From the NCBI GenBank assembly GCA_963922595.1, contig CAWUIM010000031.1, positions 1 to 35,039 of the forward strand: a stretch of 35,039 nucleotides of DNA, read 5' to 3'. Positions 1-8,496 of the stretch are shown piece after piece; positions within the stretch are counted from its first letter, which is position 1; each line of letters starts with the position of its first letter. Made by a program: the position numbers and the translations under genes. Origin of the DNA: JAJFFW01 sp963922595. Lineage in GTDB: Bacteria; Pseudomonadota; Alphaproteobacteria; Caulobacterales; Parvularculaceae. Below the pieces are notes generated by a model that worked only from the letters and a program-made list of their open reading frames with translations, was not told where the DNA came from and searched no databases.

Positions 1-183
1 TATGAAGGCTGTTCGCGCGCCGGCACATGTTGGGGGCGCGCGCGCGACCATGGCACGCGCCGCTATGACCGCCGCCAGGGCCGCTACTATTATGACGATC
101 CGCACTATGGCGACACTTATTGGGAAGACGGATCATTTCGCGACTATGGCCGCAGAGACCGGCGCGGCTACTATGATCGGTAA
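1..183 (+). CDS. 3' end of a Tyr/Arg/Asp/Gly-rich protein (partial)
   Basis: Reading frame 1 is open from the left edge to TAA at 181-183 and encodes 60 residues rich in Tyr, Arg, Asp and Gly, for example RRQGRYYYDDPHYGD and RDRRGYYDR at the C-terminus. The start lies outside the window. The composition resembles low-complexity, RNA-binding-like or extracellular tails, but no family can be named. I prefer this frame to the overlapping ATG frame that starts at base 2, because that one gives an Ala/Thr/Met-rich product typical of a shadow frame, and because the frame-1 stop lies 40 bases before a good terminator. The function is unknown. Confidence 0.55.
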   Translation, partial: YEGCSRAGTCWGRARDHGTRRYDRRQGRYYYDDPHYGDTYWEDGSFRDYGRRDRRGYYDR

Positions 184-223
184 GAATCGCTGACCTTGGG
201 GGGATAAGAGTTGGCGCCAAGAG

Positions 224-250
224 CCCGCATCCTTGTGATGCGGGTTTTTT
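224..250 (+). terminator. intrinsic terminator of the left-edge gene
   Basis: CCCGCATC (224-231) pairs perfectly with GATGCGGG (237-244) around a 5-base loop and is followed by six T (245-250). It lies 40 bases after the stop of the rightward gene. Its T-run overlaps the last codon of the convergent esterase gene. Confidence 0.85.
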
Positions 251-1145
251 ACGTTTCCACGTGACGCCGAATAAAGGCCGCGCTTTCGTCGATCGCTTCC
301 TTCGCCTCAGGCATCAGCGGATGAAACAAAGGCCAGACGTGAACGAGATCGTCGCGCGCGACAAAAGAAACATCGACGCCTTCCTCCTCCGCGCGCCGTA
401 CGAGGCGCGTTGAGTCGTCATAAAGAATTTCGCTTGCTGAGGCGAAAATCAGCATTGGCGGTAATCCGCGCATATCGCCATAGAGCGGCGATACTCTTGG
501 GTCTTTCACAGGCAATTCGCCCGCATAGTGCTTCGCCCCAAGTTCCACTGATCGCAATTGGAACATCGCATCGCTCTCAGCGTTCCTTTTGGCCGAGCCG
601 CCTTCGACCGATAGATCAGTATAGGGTGAATATAGAATTGCGGCGGCAGGGGTTTCTTCATTATTGGCGCGCAACGCCTGCAGTGTCGCAAGCGCAAGGC
701 CGCCGCCCGCCGAATCGCCTGCGATCGTTATGTTCTTCGGCTCCACACCCGTTGCGCGCAGCCATTGATAACAAGCGAGCGCATCATCAATGGCCGCCGG
801 ACAGGCGTGGTCCGGGGCCAACCGATAATTCAACGAAAAAACGTTAGCGTTCGCGGCCAGCGCAAGCGGAAAAGTCACCGAGCGATGGGTGCGCGCCGAC
901 CCGAACACGTAACCGCCGCCATGAAGATATAGAACAACATTATTCGCACCGCCGTCTTTCGGCCGATGCCATTCTCCTTGGACAGGCCCCTCCACAATCT
1001 CACAAGAGACGCCGGCCGGCTTGAACGGAACGAGGCGTTTTTCAAAGATCGCACGCAGCTTAGCGGGCGGGATCTCATGAAGCGGCAACGGCTTCATTGT
1101 TGAGCGAATATATCGATTAACAAGTTTCGCGCGAAGGCTCGGCAT
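249..1145 (-). CDS. alpha/beta-hydrolase, HSL-type (family IV) esterase
   Basis: A 298-residue soluble hydrolase of the hormone-sensitive-lipase group. It shows the HGGG oxyanion motif (residues 75-78 in HGGGYVFG), the nucleophile elbow GDSAGGG with Ser145, an Asp near 243-244 (SEILYDDS) and His269 (DLVHVWPLF), which complete the triad. It probably cleaves short-chain esters or lactones; the substrate is unknown. I chose the ATG at 1145 because GGAG lies 8 bases upstream; a GTG at 1166 has no visible ribosome-binding site. It follows the FAH-family gene after about 78 bases, so it may be the last gene of the adh-doxX-fah unit. Its 3' end overlaps the terminator of the facing gene. Confidence 0.88.
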   Translation of the reverse strand: MPSLRAKLVNRYIRSTMKPLPLHEIPPAKLRAIFEKRLVPFKPAGVSCEIVEGPVQGEWHRPKDGGANNVVLYLHGGGYVFGSARTHRSVTFPLALAANANVFSLNYRLAPDHACPAAIDDALACYQWLRATGVEPKNITIAGDSAGGGLALATLQALRANNEETPAAAILYSPYTDLSVEGGSAKRNAESDAMFQLRSVELGAKHYAGELPVKDPRVSPLYGDMRGLPPMLIFASASEILYDDSTRLVRRAEEEGVDVSFVARDDLVHVWPLFHPLMPEAKEAIDESAAFIRRHVET

Positions 1146-1210
1146 GATCGTCGCTCCAGATTCCACCGAAAGATAGGGCCGGACGCTGCGTTAAGACCAG
1201 CGCCATACGC

Positions 1211-1224
1211 AGTCGCAAGCGACT
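1211..1224 (-). repeat. small perfect inverted repeat after the FAH gene
   Basis: AGTCGC-AA-GCGACT is a perfect 6-base inverted repeat with a 2-base centre. It begins at the stop codon of the FAH-family gene, between it and the esterase gene. No T-run follows on either strand, so it is not a clear terminator. It could be an mRNA-stabilising hairpin or chance. Confidence 0.3.
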
Positions 1225-2237
1225 TAGCGCACGTATTTCGCCACTTGCTGTTCGATCTTGCCGAAAATCGACTTACCGTTTTCATCGCGCATATCGATGG
1301 CGACGGTATCGCCGAACTTCATGAAGGGCGTTTTTGGCCCGCCCTGGTCAATGGTTTCGATCATCCGGATTTCTGCGATGCAGGAATATCCCGCGCCGCC
1401 CTCGTCAACCGGTTTGCCCGGGCCGCCATCCAGTTTATTCGACACGGTGCCTGACCCGATGATCGTGCCGGTGCAAAGCGGGCGCGACTTGGCCGCATGG
1501 GCGATCAATTGAGAAAAATTAAATGTCATATCAACGCCGGCGTTTGCTCTGCCGAAGGGTGCGCCGTTGTAATTTACGAGCAGCGGCAAGTGGAGTTTGC
1601 CCTCACGCCACGCGTCGCCGAGCACATCCGGCGTGACAGCGCATGGACTGAAGGCGCTTGACGGTTTTGATTGGAAAAACCCGAAGCCTTTGGCGAGCTC
1701 ACCGGGAATTAGGCCGCGTAAGGAAACGTCATTTACAAGCATGATCAACCGAATGTAATCGCCAGCCTCGTCAGCGCTCACGCCCATGGGGACGTCGCCT
1801 GTGATAACCGCGACTTCGCCTTCCATGTCGATCCCCCAGCCTTCATCCGTCGGCATTTCAATGTCGTCGCGCGGACCCAGAAAGCTGTCGGAGCCGCCTT
1901 GATACATTAATGGATCCTCATAGAAACTTTCGGGCACTTCGGCGCCCCTCGCTTTGCGGACTAACTCCACATGATTGATATAAGCCGATCCGTCCGCCCA
2001 CTGATAAGCGCGCGGCAAGGGCGACGCGCATTCGCGTTCATGGAACCGCTCTACGGGCGCAGCGCCATTCTCCAAACTTTGTGCGAGATCGCGAAGCTTC
2101 GGCTCCGCCGTCGCCCAATCGTCGAGCGCCGCCTGCATCGTCGGCGCGATGCGGGCGGCGTCCGTATACCGCGTCAGATCATTTGAAACGATAACAAGGG
2201 CGCCGTCGCGGCCATGCTTTAAGGATGCGAGTTTCAT
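1224..2237 (-). CDS. fumarylacetoacetate hydrolase (FAH) family protein
   Basis: A 337-residue protein of the FAH / 2-keto-4-pentenoate hydratase superfamily, in the long form common in alphaproteobacteria. The conserved block DEGWGIDMEGEVAVITGD supplies the metal-binding acids Glu139 and Glu141, and MLVNDVSLR supplies Asp170. Later blocks GFGFFQSKPSSAFSP and GTIIGSGTVSN are typical of FAH proteins that cleave C-C bonds in 2,4-diketo acids or hydrate oxo-acids. The real substrate cannot be told. The ATG overlaps the doxX stop by four bases (ATGA), so the two are translationally coupled. Without homogentisate-pathway genes nearby, a role in tyrosine breakdown is not supported. Confidence 0.85.
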   Translation of the reverse strand: MKLASLKHGRDGALVIVSNDLTRYTDAARIAPTMQAALDDWATAEPKLRDLAQSLENGAAPVERFHERECASPLPRAYQWADGSAYINHVELVRKARGAEVPESFYEDPLMYQGGSDSFLGPRDDIEMPTDEGWGIDMEGEVAVITGDVPMGVSADEAGDYIRLIMLVNDVSLRGLIPGELAKGFGFFQSKPSSAFSPCAVTPDVLGDAWREGKLHLPLLVNYNGAPFGRANAGVDMTFNFSQLIAHAAKSRPLCTGTIIGSGTVSNKLDGGPGKPVDEGGAGYSCIAEIRMIETIDQGGPKTPFMKFGDTVAIDMRDENGKSIFGKIEQQVAKYVR

Positions 2238-2731
2238 GATAGTTCCGATTTGTTATAGGGGGCGAAGATGGCGGCGAGGCGACCCAACAAAGCGCCCAAT
2301 TCGCGCCGGCGAAATACCGTAAGCAGCACAATCGCAAAGCCTAGATTAATGCACGCGGCGATAAATAGGCCTGCACCGTCATTGTTCGGATCAATGCCGA
2401 GCGGTGTGAACAAGTGGAAACTGACGGCGCCCGTCATCACAGCAAGCCCAATCAGCGCGCCGAGCGTTTGCAGGACATGAAAACGCGGTAGAACGCCGAT
2501 GAGAAGAAAAGCCGACGCAATAAGCTCGGCCCCGCCGATCACATATTGACTGAAGAGACCCGTCTGGGCGAACAGGCCGCCTGCGCCAAGGCTCTCCGCC
2601 CAACCGTCAAGGCGGCCGAATATTTCCTGCGTATTTGGATGGTTCGTGAATTTATAGCGCAGGCTGTCGAGAAAAATGACCGCCATGAACAGCGCCATCG
2701 CATTGGGCAGGAATTTTGTAATCAGCTTCAT
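2234..2731 (-). CDS. DoxX-family integral membrane protein
   Basis: A 165-residue membrane protein with about four hydrophobic segments: near residues 8-24, 60-82, 88-108 and 124-145. The pattern (N-terminal helix, then IGGAELIASAFLLIGVLPR, then a two-helix hairpin) fits the DoxX / DoxD-like family, which is linked to quinone or thiol redox chemistry but has no fixed function. An AGGA ribosome-binding site lies 7 bases before the ATG. It starts 9 bases after the dehydrogenase stop and overlaps the FAH-family start by four bases, so it is the middle gene of a tight operon. Confidence 0.75.
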   Translation of the reverse strand: MKLITKFLPNAMALFMAVIFLDSLRYKFTNHPNTQEIFGRLDGWAESLGAGGLFAQTGLFSQYVIGGAELIASAFLLIGVLPRFHVLQTLGALIGLAVMTGAVSFHLFTPLGIDPNNDGAGLFIAACINLGFAIVLLTVFRRRELGALLGRLAAIFAPYNKSELS

Positions 2732-2740
2732 GACACGTTC

Positions 2741-3754
2741 CTAAAAGTCGTTCTTCAACACGATGCGATACCGCGCCTTGTTCGCCTTCAAATGTTCGAA
2801 CGCTGCGTTGATCCGCGACATATCGAAAAGTTCCGTTTGAGGCGCAATGTCGTGACGGGCGCAAAAATCCAGCATTTTCGCCGTCACCGCCGGCGCACCC
2901 AACGGCGAAGACGAATAAGATCGCTGCTGTCCCATTAGCTTGCTGGCATGCAGCGCCACCGGACTTGGCGCGACGCCGACCAAATGTAGACGCCCACGCG
3001 CCGAAAGAGTGTCGGTGAGCGCATTCCAATCGAGATCGACGGCGACGGTTGACAGAAGCAGATCGAAGCGGCCGCGCGCCTCCGCCCATTCATCAGGATT
3101 TCTAGAATTCAGCGTCCGGTGCGCGCCGAGGCTGATCGCTTCATCCGCTTTATCCGGCGATGAGGTGAAAGCGGTCACCTCGCACCCCCACTTGCTTAAG
3201 AACTTCAAGGCAAGATGGCCAAGCCCGCCAATGCCAATGACGCCAACGCGGTCGGTTGGCCGAATGTCGTATTGGACCAGCGGATTAAAGACGGTGATGC
3301 CGCCGCAAAATAGCGGTCCTGCACTCTCGATCGACAAATCGTCCGGCAAGGGGACCGCCCAAACCCATTGACACCGAACGGTATCGGCGAAGCCGCCATG
3401 GCGGCGGATAATCGTGCCCTCATTGCCGGGCGAGAGATTGTGGTCGCCGGAAAGGGATTGCATGGTATTGAGATCGCTGCGCGAGAACCAGCCGAGACCA
3501 ACCTTTTGGCCAATCTCGAGGCCTTTCACCTGCGCGCCGCGATCCTTCACCCGGCCGACGACTTCGTGACCGCCCACAAACGGGTACTCGGAAAAACCCC
3601 ATTCGTTCTCCCACATGGACTGGTCAGAATGACAAAGCCCGCAATACTCCACGGCGATATCCACCTCATCATCGCCTAAGGGGCCTAATGTATACTCAAA
3701 CGGTTTGAAGGGCGCCGCGGGGGCCTCCGCGGCCCATGCGCGTACTGTCGTCAT
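2741..3754 (-). CDS. zinc-type NAD(P)-dependent alcohol dehydrogenase (CAD/YahK-like)
   Basis: A 337-residue medium-chain dehydrogenase. The catalytic zinc ligands Cys41 (GLCHSD), His63-Glu64 (GGHEVVG) and Cys150 are present, and GIGGLG (175-180) is the nucleotide-binding turn. It probably reduces aldehydes or oxidises alcohols in the cytosol. The four Cys that normally bind the structural zinc in this family are all replaced: the usual SCxxCxxCxxGxxxxC stretch reads SDLNTMQSLSGDHNLS, giving Asp94, Thr97, Ser100 and Ser108. The active site is intact, so this looks like loss of the structural zinc site rather than decay. The ATG has GGAG 8 bases upstream. First gene of the leftward unit. Confidence 0.88.
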   Translation of the reverse strand: MTTVRAWAAEAPAAPFKPFEYTLGPLGDDEVDIAVEYCGLCHSDQSMWENEWGFSEYPFVGGHEVVGRVKDRGAQVKGLEIGQKVGLGWFSRSDLNTMQSLSGDHNLSPGNEGTIIRRHGGFADTVRCQWVWAVPLPDDLSIESAGPLFCGGITVFNPLVQYDIRPTDRVGVIGIGGLGHLALKFLSKWGCEVTAFTSSPDKADEAISLGAHRTLNSRNPDEWAEARGRFDLLLSTVAVDLDWNALTDTLSARGRLHLVGVAPSPVALHASKLMGQQRSYSSSPLGAPAVTAKMLDFCARHDIAPQTELFDMSRINAAFEHLKANKARYRIVLKNDF

Positions 3755-4006
3755 CCAAGTCTCTCCCGTTTTGCGCAGTGCTGTGGAAAATGGCTGCGAA
3801 CAGCCGATAAGTGACGCCGCCTGCCCCTGAAGGTCAAGCAGCCCGATAGTTTCACATGTTACTAGTTCTGGCGGCCACCCTCAAGCGCGCCGGTCGCCGC
3901 CAACAACGGGTAACGCCTGCGCGATTATAGCGCTGGGCGCTTGCATTCACGGCCGCAGCCGCCCAAATGCTGTGCTCGAAACAGAGTGACGAAAAGGGCG
4001 CATTTC

Positions 4007-4957
4007 ATGAAAACTCGTGTGCTTATTCTGGGCTCCGGCCCCGCTGGCCTCACGGCCGCCATCTACACGGCGCGCGCCGGGCTGAAGCCGGTTCTTGTCC
4101 ATGGCCTTCAACCGGGCGGGCAAATGACGATCACCACGGATGTGGAAAATTATCCGGGGTTCGCCGACGTCATCCAGGGCCCGTGGCTGATGGAGGAAAT
4201 GCAAAAGCAAGCTGAACATGTGGGTACGGAATTTATTGCAGATCTGATTGTGGACGCAGACTTGTCAAAGCGCCCGTTCACGTTGAAGGGCGACAGCGGC
4301 GAAGTCTACGAGACCGATGTGCTTATCATCTCAACCGGAGCGCAAGCGAAGTGGCTGGGGCTGCCGTCTGAAGAAAAATTTCAGGGTTTCGGCGTCTCCG
4401 CCTGCGCGACGTGCGACGGCTTTTTCTACCGCGGCAAAGATGTGGCGGTTGTCGGCGGCGGCAATACCGCCGTTGAGGAGGCGCTTTATCTGTCTGGGCT
4501 CGCCAAGTCCGTGAAACTCATTCATCGCCGCGATGAATTACGCGCGGAGAAAATCCTTCAGGACCGCGTTTTCGCTAAAGAGAACATCGAGGTCATCTGG
4601 GACCATCAACTTGACGAAATTCTCGGGACCGAAGACCCGTTGGGCGTTACCGGCGCGCGCTTGAAGAACGCGAAAACAGGGGAGACGCAAGAGATTAATG
4701 TGGACGGCGTTTTTATCGCAATCGGCCACAAACCGTCTACGGAACTTTTCGTGGACAAGCTTGAGATGAAACAGGGCGGTTATCTGATCACGTCGCCCGA
4801 CTCCACTGCCACCGAAATTGAAGGCGTTTATGCTGCTGGCGACGTCACTGACGATATTTACCGTCAAGCCGTGACCGCAGCGGGCATGGGATGCATGGCG
4901 GCGCTGGAAGCAGAGAAATTCCTTGCGGAGCGCGAAGCGGTTCAAAGCGGCTACTAG
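4007..4957 (+). CDS. trxB: thioredoxin-disulfide reductase
   Basis: A 316-residue flavoenzyme that uses NADPH to reduce thioredoxin. Visible parts are the FAD fold GSGPAGL at the N-terminus, the redox pair Cys133-Cys136 in SACATCDG, the NADPH fold VVGGGNTA at 148-155, and the C-terminal FAD motif GVYAAGDVTD. Length is normal for the low-molecular-weight class. I chose the ATG at 4007 because AAGGGC lies just upstream and the FAD motif then begins at residue 8; an earlier in-frame start at 3941 would add 22 unrelated residues. msrA follows 14 bases after the stop. MsrA is recycled by thioredoxin, so the pair makes functional sense. Confidence 0.95.
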   Translation: MKTRVLILGSGPAGLTAAIYTARAGLKPVLVHGLQPGGQMTITTDVENYPGFADVIQGPWLMEEMQKQAEHVGTEFIADLIVDADLSKRPFTLKGDSGEVYETDVLIISTGAQAKWLGLPSEEKFQGFGVSACATCDGFFYRGKDVAVVGGGNTAVEEALYLSGLAKSVKLIHRRDELRAEKILQDRVFAKENIEVIWDHQLDEILGTEDPLGVTGARLKNAKTGETQEINVDGVFIAIGHKPSTELFVDKLEMKQGGYLITSPDSTATEIEGVYAAGDVTDDIYRQAVTAAGMGCMAALEAEKFLAEREAVQSGY

Positions 4958-4971
4958 GGGGCGAATTTGTA

Positions 4972-5475
4972 ATGACAAACGAAACAGCAATCCTCGCGGG
5001 CGGATGTTTCTGGGGCATGCAGGATCTTATCCGCAAGCTGCCGGGCGTAACGCATACGCGGGTTGGCTATTCCGGCGGCGATCTAAAAAATCCCGGATAT
5101 CGCGACGTCTCCACCGGGAAAACCGGTCACGCGGAATCAATCAAGATCGACTTCGACCCGGAAATTATCAGCTATCGCAAACTGCTCGAATTCTTCTTCC
5201 AGATCCACGATCCGACGACGTTGAACCGTCAGGGCAATGATGTCGGCACGCAATACCGGTCTGCGATTTTCACGCTGTCGAAAGAGCAACAGATTACGGC
5301 GCGCGATCTGATTTCAGAGCTGGAGCAAAGCGCTATCTGGCCGTCGGAAATCGTGACGAAAGTTGAGCCTGCCGGCGAGTTTTATGACGCTGAGGATAAT
5401 CATCAGGATTATCTTGAGACGTACCCGGAGGGGTATACTTGCCATTTCATCAGGCCGGACTGGAAACTCAGCTAG
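4972..5475 (+). CDS. msrA: peptide-methionine (S)-S-oxide reductase
   Basis: A 167-residue MsrA. The N-terminal GGCFWG holds the catalytic Cys12, and the family block GTQYRSAIF is present near 92-100. A second Cys at 157 (GYTCHF) may act as a resolving cysteine. The enzyme repairs oxidised methionine in proteins and needs thioredoxin, which links it to trxB immediately upstream. The ATG at 4972 is preceded by a run of five G at the trxB stop; longer in-frame starts inside trxB lack homology. Its stop overlaps the leuB stop on the other strand by 4 bases, leaving no space for a terminator. Confidence 0.95.
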   Translation: MTNETAILAGGCFWGMQDLIRKLPGVTHTRVGYSGGDLKNPGYRDVSTGKTGHAESIKIDFDPEIISYRKLLEFFFQIHDPTTLNRQGNDVGTQYRSAIFTLSKEQQITARDLISELEQSAIWPSEIVTKVEPAGEFYDAEDNHQDYLETYPEGYTCHFIRPDWKLS

Positions 5476-6512
5476 AGGTATTCGGTGATCGTCTGAGCGG
5501 CCTCACGGGTTCCCGCCGACCCGCCAAGGTCGGCAGTGCGCAGTCCCGCTGCGAATGCTTTTTCCACAGCGATTTCGATAGCCTCTGCAGCGGGCTCGGC
5601 GTTGAGACTATGGCGCAGCATCATCGCTGCGGAAAGGATTGCTCCAATCGGATTCGCGACGTCTCGTCCGGCGATATCCGGCGCCGACCCGTGAATCGGC
5701 TCGTAAAGACCGGGGCCGTCGCCGCTTAGCGATGCAGATGGCGACAGCCCAATCGATCCCGCGATCACCGACGCCTCATCACTCAGGATGTCGCCAAACA
5801 TATTTTCCGTCAGGACGACATCAAAATCAGCGGGGTCGGTGATGAGCTTCATGGCCATCGAATCCACAAGTTGGTGACGCAGCTCAATGTCGGCGTAGTC
5901 CGACTGATGAAGATCAGTCACGACCTTGCGCCAGAGGCGGCTTGTCGCCAGGACGTTCGCTTTATCAACAGACGTCAGAATTTTACGCCGGCCCCGCGCC
6001 GCTTCAAAGGCTACGCGCGCAACCCGCTCCACTTCGGCGCGCGAATAGGCGCATAGATCGCTCGCGCTTTCATCGCCCTCGGACCGTTCGCCAAAATAGA
6101 TGCCGCCAGTCAATTCACGGACGATCATGATATCGGCGCCGTCAACCTGCTCGGCCTTCAGCGGCGAAAGCGACGCTAAGACAGACAAAACCTTTAACGG
6201 GCGCAAATTCGCGAAAACGCCGAGCTCTTGGCGCAATTGCAATAAACCTTGCTCCGGTCTTATAGCGGCGGCGTCCCATTTCGGACCACCGACCGCACCC
6301 AGAAAAATCGCGTCCGCGGAGAGGCACTTCGTCAACGTTTCGTCAGGAAGCGGATGATCATGGTGATCGATCGCTGCGCCGCCGAACGGACATTCTTTAA
6401 AACCAAAATCGAGGTCAAATTTCGGCGCTACTTTACGCAATACACCTAAGACTGCTTCCGTAACTTCCGGACCCACCCCGTCGCCGGGGAGTAAGACGAT
6501 TTTTTTCTTCAT
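5472..6512 (-). CDS. leuB: 3-isopropylmalate dehydrogenase
   Basis: A 346-residue NAD-dependent enzyme that oxidises and decarboxylates 3-isopropylmalate, the last leucine-specific step before transamination. It starts with LLPGDGVGPEV, and shows the substrate-binding block RELTGGIYFGER, the metal-binding ENMFGDILSDEA and the NAD-binding EPIHGSAPDIAG. The ATG overlaps the leuD stop by four bases (ATGA). It is the last gene of the leftward ilv-leu operon and its stop overlaps the msrA stop, so the transcript must end inside or beyond msrA on the other strand. Confidence 0.97.
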   Translation of the reverse strand: MKKKIVLLPGDGVGPEVTEAVLGVLRKVAPKFDLDFGFKECPFGGAAIDHHDHPLPDETLTKCLSADAIFLGAVGGPKWDAAAIRPEQGLLQLRQELGVFANLRPLKVLSVLASLSPLKAEQVDGADIMIVRELTGGIYFGERSEGDESASDLCAYSRAEVERVARVAFEAARGRRKILTSVDKANVLATSRLWRKVVTDLHQSDYADIELRHQLVDSMAMKLITDPADFDVVLTENMFGDILSDEASVIAGSIGLSPSASLSGDGPGLYEPIHGSAPDIAGRDVANPIGAILSAAMMLRHSLNAEPAAEAIEIAVEKAFAAGLRTADLGGSAGTREAAQTITEYL

Positions 6513-7081
6513 CGTCGCGCCGCCTCATGGGCTTCGATGGCGGCCATGTTATTGAGAAGATGACCGAGCGGATCCACACCGTCGAGAAGACAACGGCGCG
6601 CAAACGGTTCTATCTGAAACAGCGTTTCCCTTTCGCCGACGGTCAGTTTGCTATTCTCAAGATCAATACATACTTCCCTGCCCGGATCACTAAGGAGAAG
6701 CGCGTGCGTCTCTTGGTCAACCTCAACCGGCAACAATCCGTTTTTGAGAGCGTTGCTCGTGAAGATATCGGCGATATCAGAAGAAATAACCGCCTTGAAT
6801 CCGAAATCCAGAAGCGCCCAGGGCGCATGTTCGCGAGACGACCCGCAAGCAAAATTTGATCCGGCGACGAGAATTTGATGCGTTGTGGTATTGGCGCCGT
6901 TCAACGCGCTGGAATTCAGCACGCGCCCATCGGCGTCGTACCGCCAGTCATAAAAAGCCGCCTCGCCAAGCCCTTCCCGGGACGTCGTTGTCAGAAAGCG
7001 CGCCGGAATAATCTGATCCGTATCAATATCATCTTGCGGCAGGACAATCGTGCGCGATGTCAGTTTTGTGAACGGCTCCAT
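6509..7081 (-). CDS. leuD: 3-isopropylmalate dehydratase small subunit
   Basis: A 190-residue aconitase-type swivel domain that pairs with LeuC to isomerise 2- to 3-isopropylmalate. Family marks are DDIDTDQIIPARFL near the N-terminus and AGSNFACGSSREHAPWAL near residues 65-82. I chose ATG at 7081, two bases after the leuC stop; a TTG at 7087 is possible but overlaps leuC and adds only two residues. The downstream leuB start overlaps the stop, so leuC-leuD-leuB are closely coupled. Confidence 0.95.
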   Translation of the reverse strand: MEPFTKLTSRTIVLPQDDIDTDQIIPARFLTTTSREGLGEAAFYDWRYDADGRVLNSSALNGANTTTHQILVAGSNFACGSSREHAPWALLDFGFKAVISSDIADIFTSNALKNGLLPVEVDQETHALLLSDPGREVCIDLENSKLTVGERETLFQIEPFARRCLLDGVDPLGHLLNNMAAIEAHEAARR

Positions 7082-7083
7082 GA

Positions 7084-8493
7084 TCAAACAGGCTCCATAA
7101 ACGGGCGGGGGTCAGAAATTCGGCCCGTGACCGCGGAGGCGGCGGCGGTCGCAGGGCTCGCCAAAACCGTGCGCACGCCCTTGCCTTGTCGCCCCTTGAA
7201 ATTACGGTTTGATGTGGAAACAACAAGCTCGCCCGGCGCGCCTTTGTCGCCATTCATGGCGATGCACATGGAGCAGCCAGGCTCTCGCCATTCCGCGCCC
7301 GCCGCAAGGAACACCTTATCGATACCCGCTTCTTCGGCGTCTCGCTTAATTTTCTCCGAGCCGGGCGCCACAAGCATCGTGACATGCGACGCGATTTTTC
7401 GGTCGCGCAAAATGTCCGCTGCAGCCTGCAAATCCGACAACCGCGAATTCGTGCAGCTCCCGATGAAAACGCGGTCGACCTTCACCGTATCGAAGGTCGC
7501 GCCAGGGTCCATGCCCATATAATCAGCCGCATCCCGCGCATTATCAGAGCTTAGCGCTGGGTGAGCGCCGTTCGCCGCCGCCGCCGCATCAGGCGAAACG
7601 CCGTAGGTGATCATCGGCTCAATCGACGCCGCGTCAATCGTTACTGCCTTATCGAAAACTGCGTCGTCATCGCTTGTCAGCGATAACCACCGATCAACGG
7701 CCGCCCGCCAGGCGTCGCCTGTCGGCGCGTATGCGCGTTCCTCCATCCAGGCGACCGTCTTGTCGTCCGGCGCGACCAGACCAACGCGGGCGCCCGCTTC
7801 AATGGACATATTGCATAGGGTCATCCGCCCTTCCATGGACAGAGCCTCCACGGCGGGGCCAGCAAATTCCATAGCGTAGCCCTGTCCGCCGTCGGCGCCG
7901 ACGGTTGCAATCATCGCAAGCGCCATATCTTTCGCCGTCACGCCGGGTGCGAGCGCGCCTTCAAATCGCACACGCATCGTTTTCGCCTTGCGCTGCAAAA
8001 GACACTGCGTCGCCAGAACATGTCCCACTTCGGTTGTGCCGATCCCAAAGGCGAGCGCGCCGAAAGCGCCATGGGTCGAGGTGTGGCTGTCCCCGCAAAC
8101 AATTGTCTTGCCGGGCTGCGTTAGCCCCAGCTCCGGACCGATCACATGAACGATGCCGCGCCGCGCATCGCCGATGCCGAACAGCTCGATATCATTCGCC
8201 GCGCAATTTTCCTGAAGCGTCGCCACTTGCTGTGCAGCTTCTTTTGTCGCGAACGGCAGGACGCCGTTTTCATCAGCCGGCAATGTCGGCGTCGAATGGT
8301 CGAGCGTTGCTTTCGTTAAATCGGGGCGACGCACCTTTAAGCCGCGTTCGGCGAGCACTGCGAATGCCTGGGGCGAGGTCACCTCGTGAATGAGGTGGAG
8401 GTCGATGAAGAGGATCGCCGGGCTGTCTTCACGCTCCGGCGCCACCTCATGGTCGCGCCAGAGCTTGTCGTAAAGCGTGAGGGAACCGCCCAT
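7084..8493 (-). CDS. leuC: 3-isopropylmalate dehydratase large subunit
   Basis: A 469-residue aconitase-family subunit carrying a [4Fe-4S] cluster. The cluster ligands are the Cys in FIGSCTNSRLSDL (near residue 346) and the pair in GCSMCIAMNGD (near 406 and 409). The N-terminal LTLYDKLWRDHEV and GDSHTSTHGAFG are also typical. Length is normal. The ATG lies 3 bases after the leuA stop, and a GAGG sits almost against it, so translation is probably coupled to leuA. It works with LeuD in the leucine branch. Confidence 0.96.
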   Translation of the reverse strand: MGGSLTLYDKLWRDHEVAPEREDSPAILFIDLHLIHEVTSPQAFAVLAERGLKVRRPDLTKATLDHSTPTLPADENGVLPFATKEAAQQVATLQENCAANDIELFGIGDARRGIVHVIGPELGLTQPGKTIVCGDSHTSTHGAFGALAFGIGTTEVGHVLATQCLLQRKAKTMRVRFEGALAPGVTAKDMALAMIATVGADGGQGYAMEFAGPAVEALSMEGRMTLCNMSIEAGARVGLVAPDDKTVAWMEERAYAPTGDAWRAAVDRWLSLTSDDDAVFDKAVTIDAASIEPMITYGVSPDAAAAANGAHPALSSDNARDAADYMGMDPGATFDTVKVDRVFIGSCTNSRLSDLQAAADILRDRKIASHVTMLVAPGSEKIKRDAEEAGIDKVFLAAGAEWREPGCSMCIAMNGDKGAPGELVVSTSNRNFKGRQGKGVRTVLASPATAAASAVTGRISDPRPFMEPV

Positions 8494-8496
8494 ACC

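Noticed and set aside
2..193. 63-residue ATG frame at the left edge
   Set aside because: The product is Ala/Thr/Met-rich, typical of a shifted frame; frame 1 gives a coherent Tyr/Arg/Asp-rich tail that ends before the terminator.
211..220. Perfect palindrome TTGGCGCCAA
   Set aside because: A 10-base palindrome of GC-rich sequence just upstream of a terminator; no gene starts nearby that it could control.
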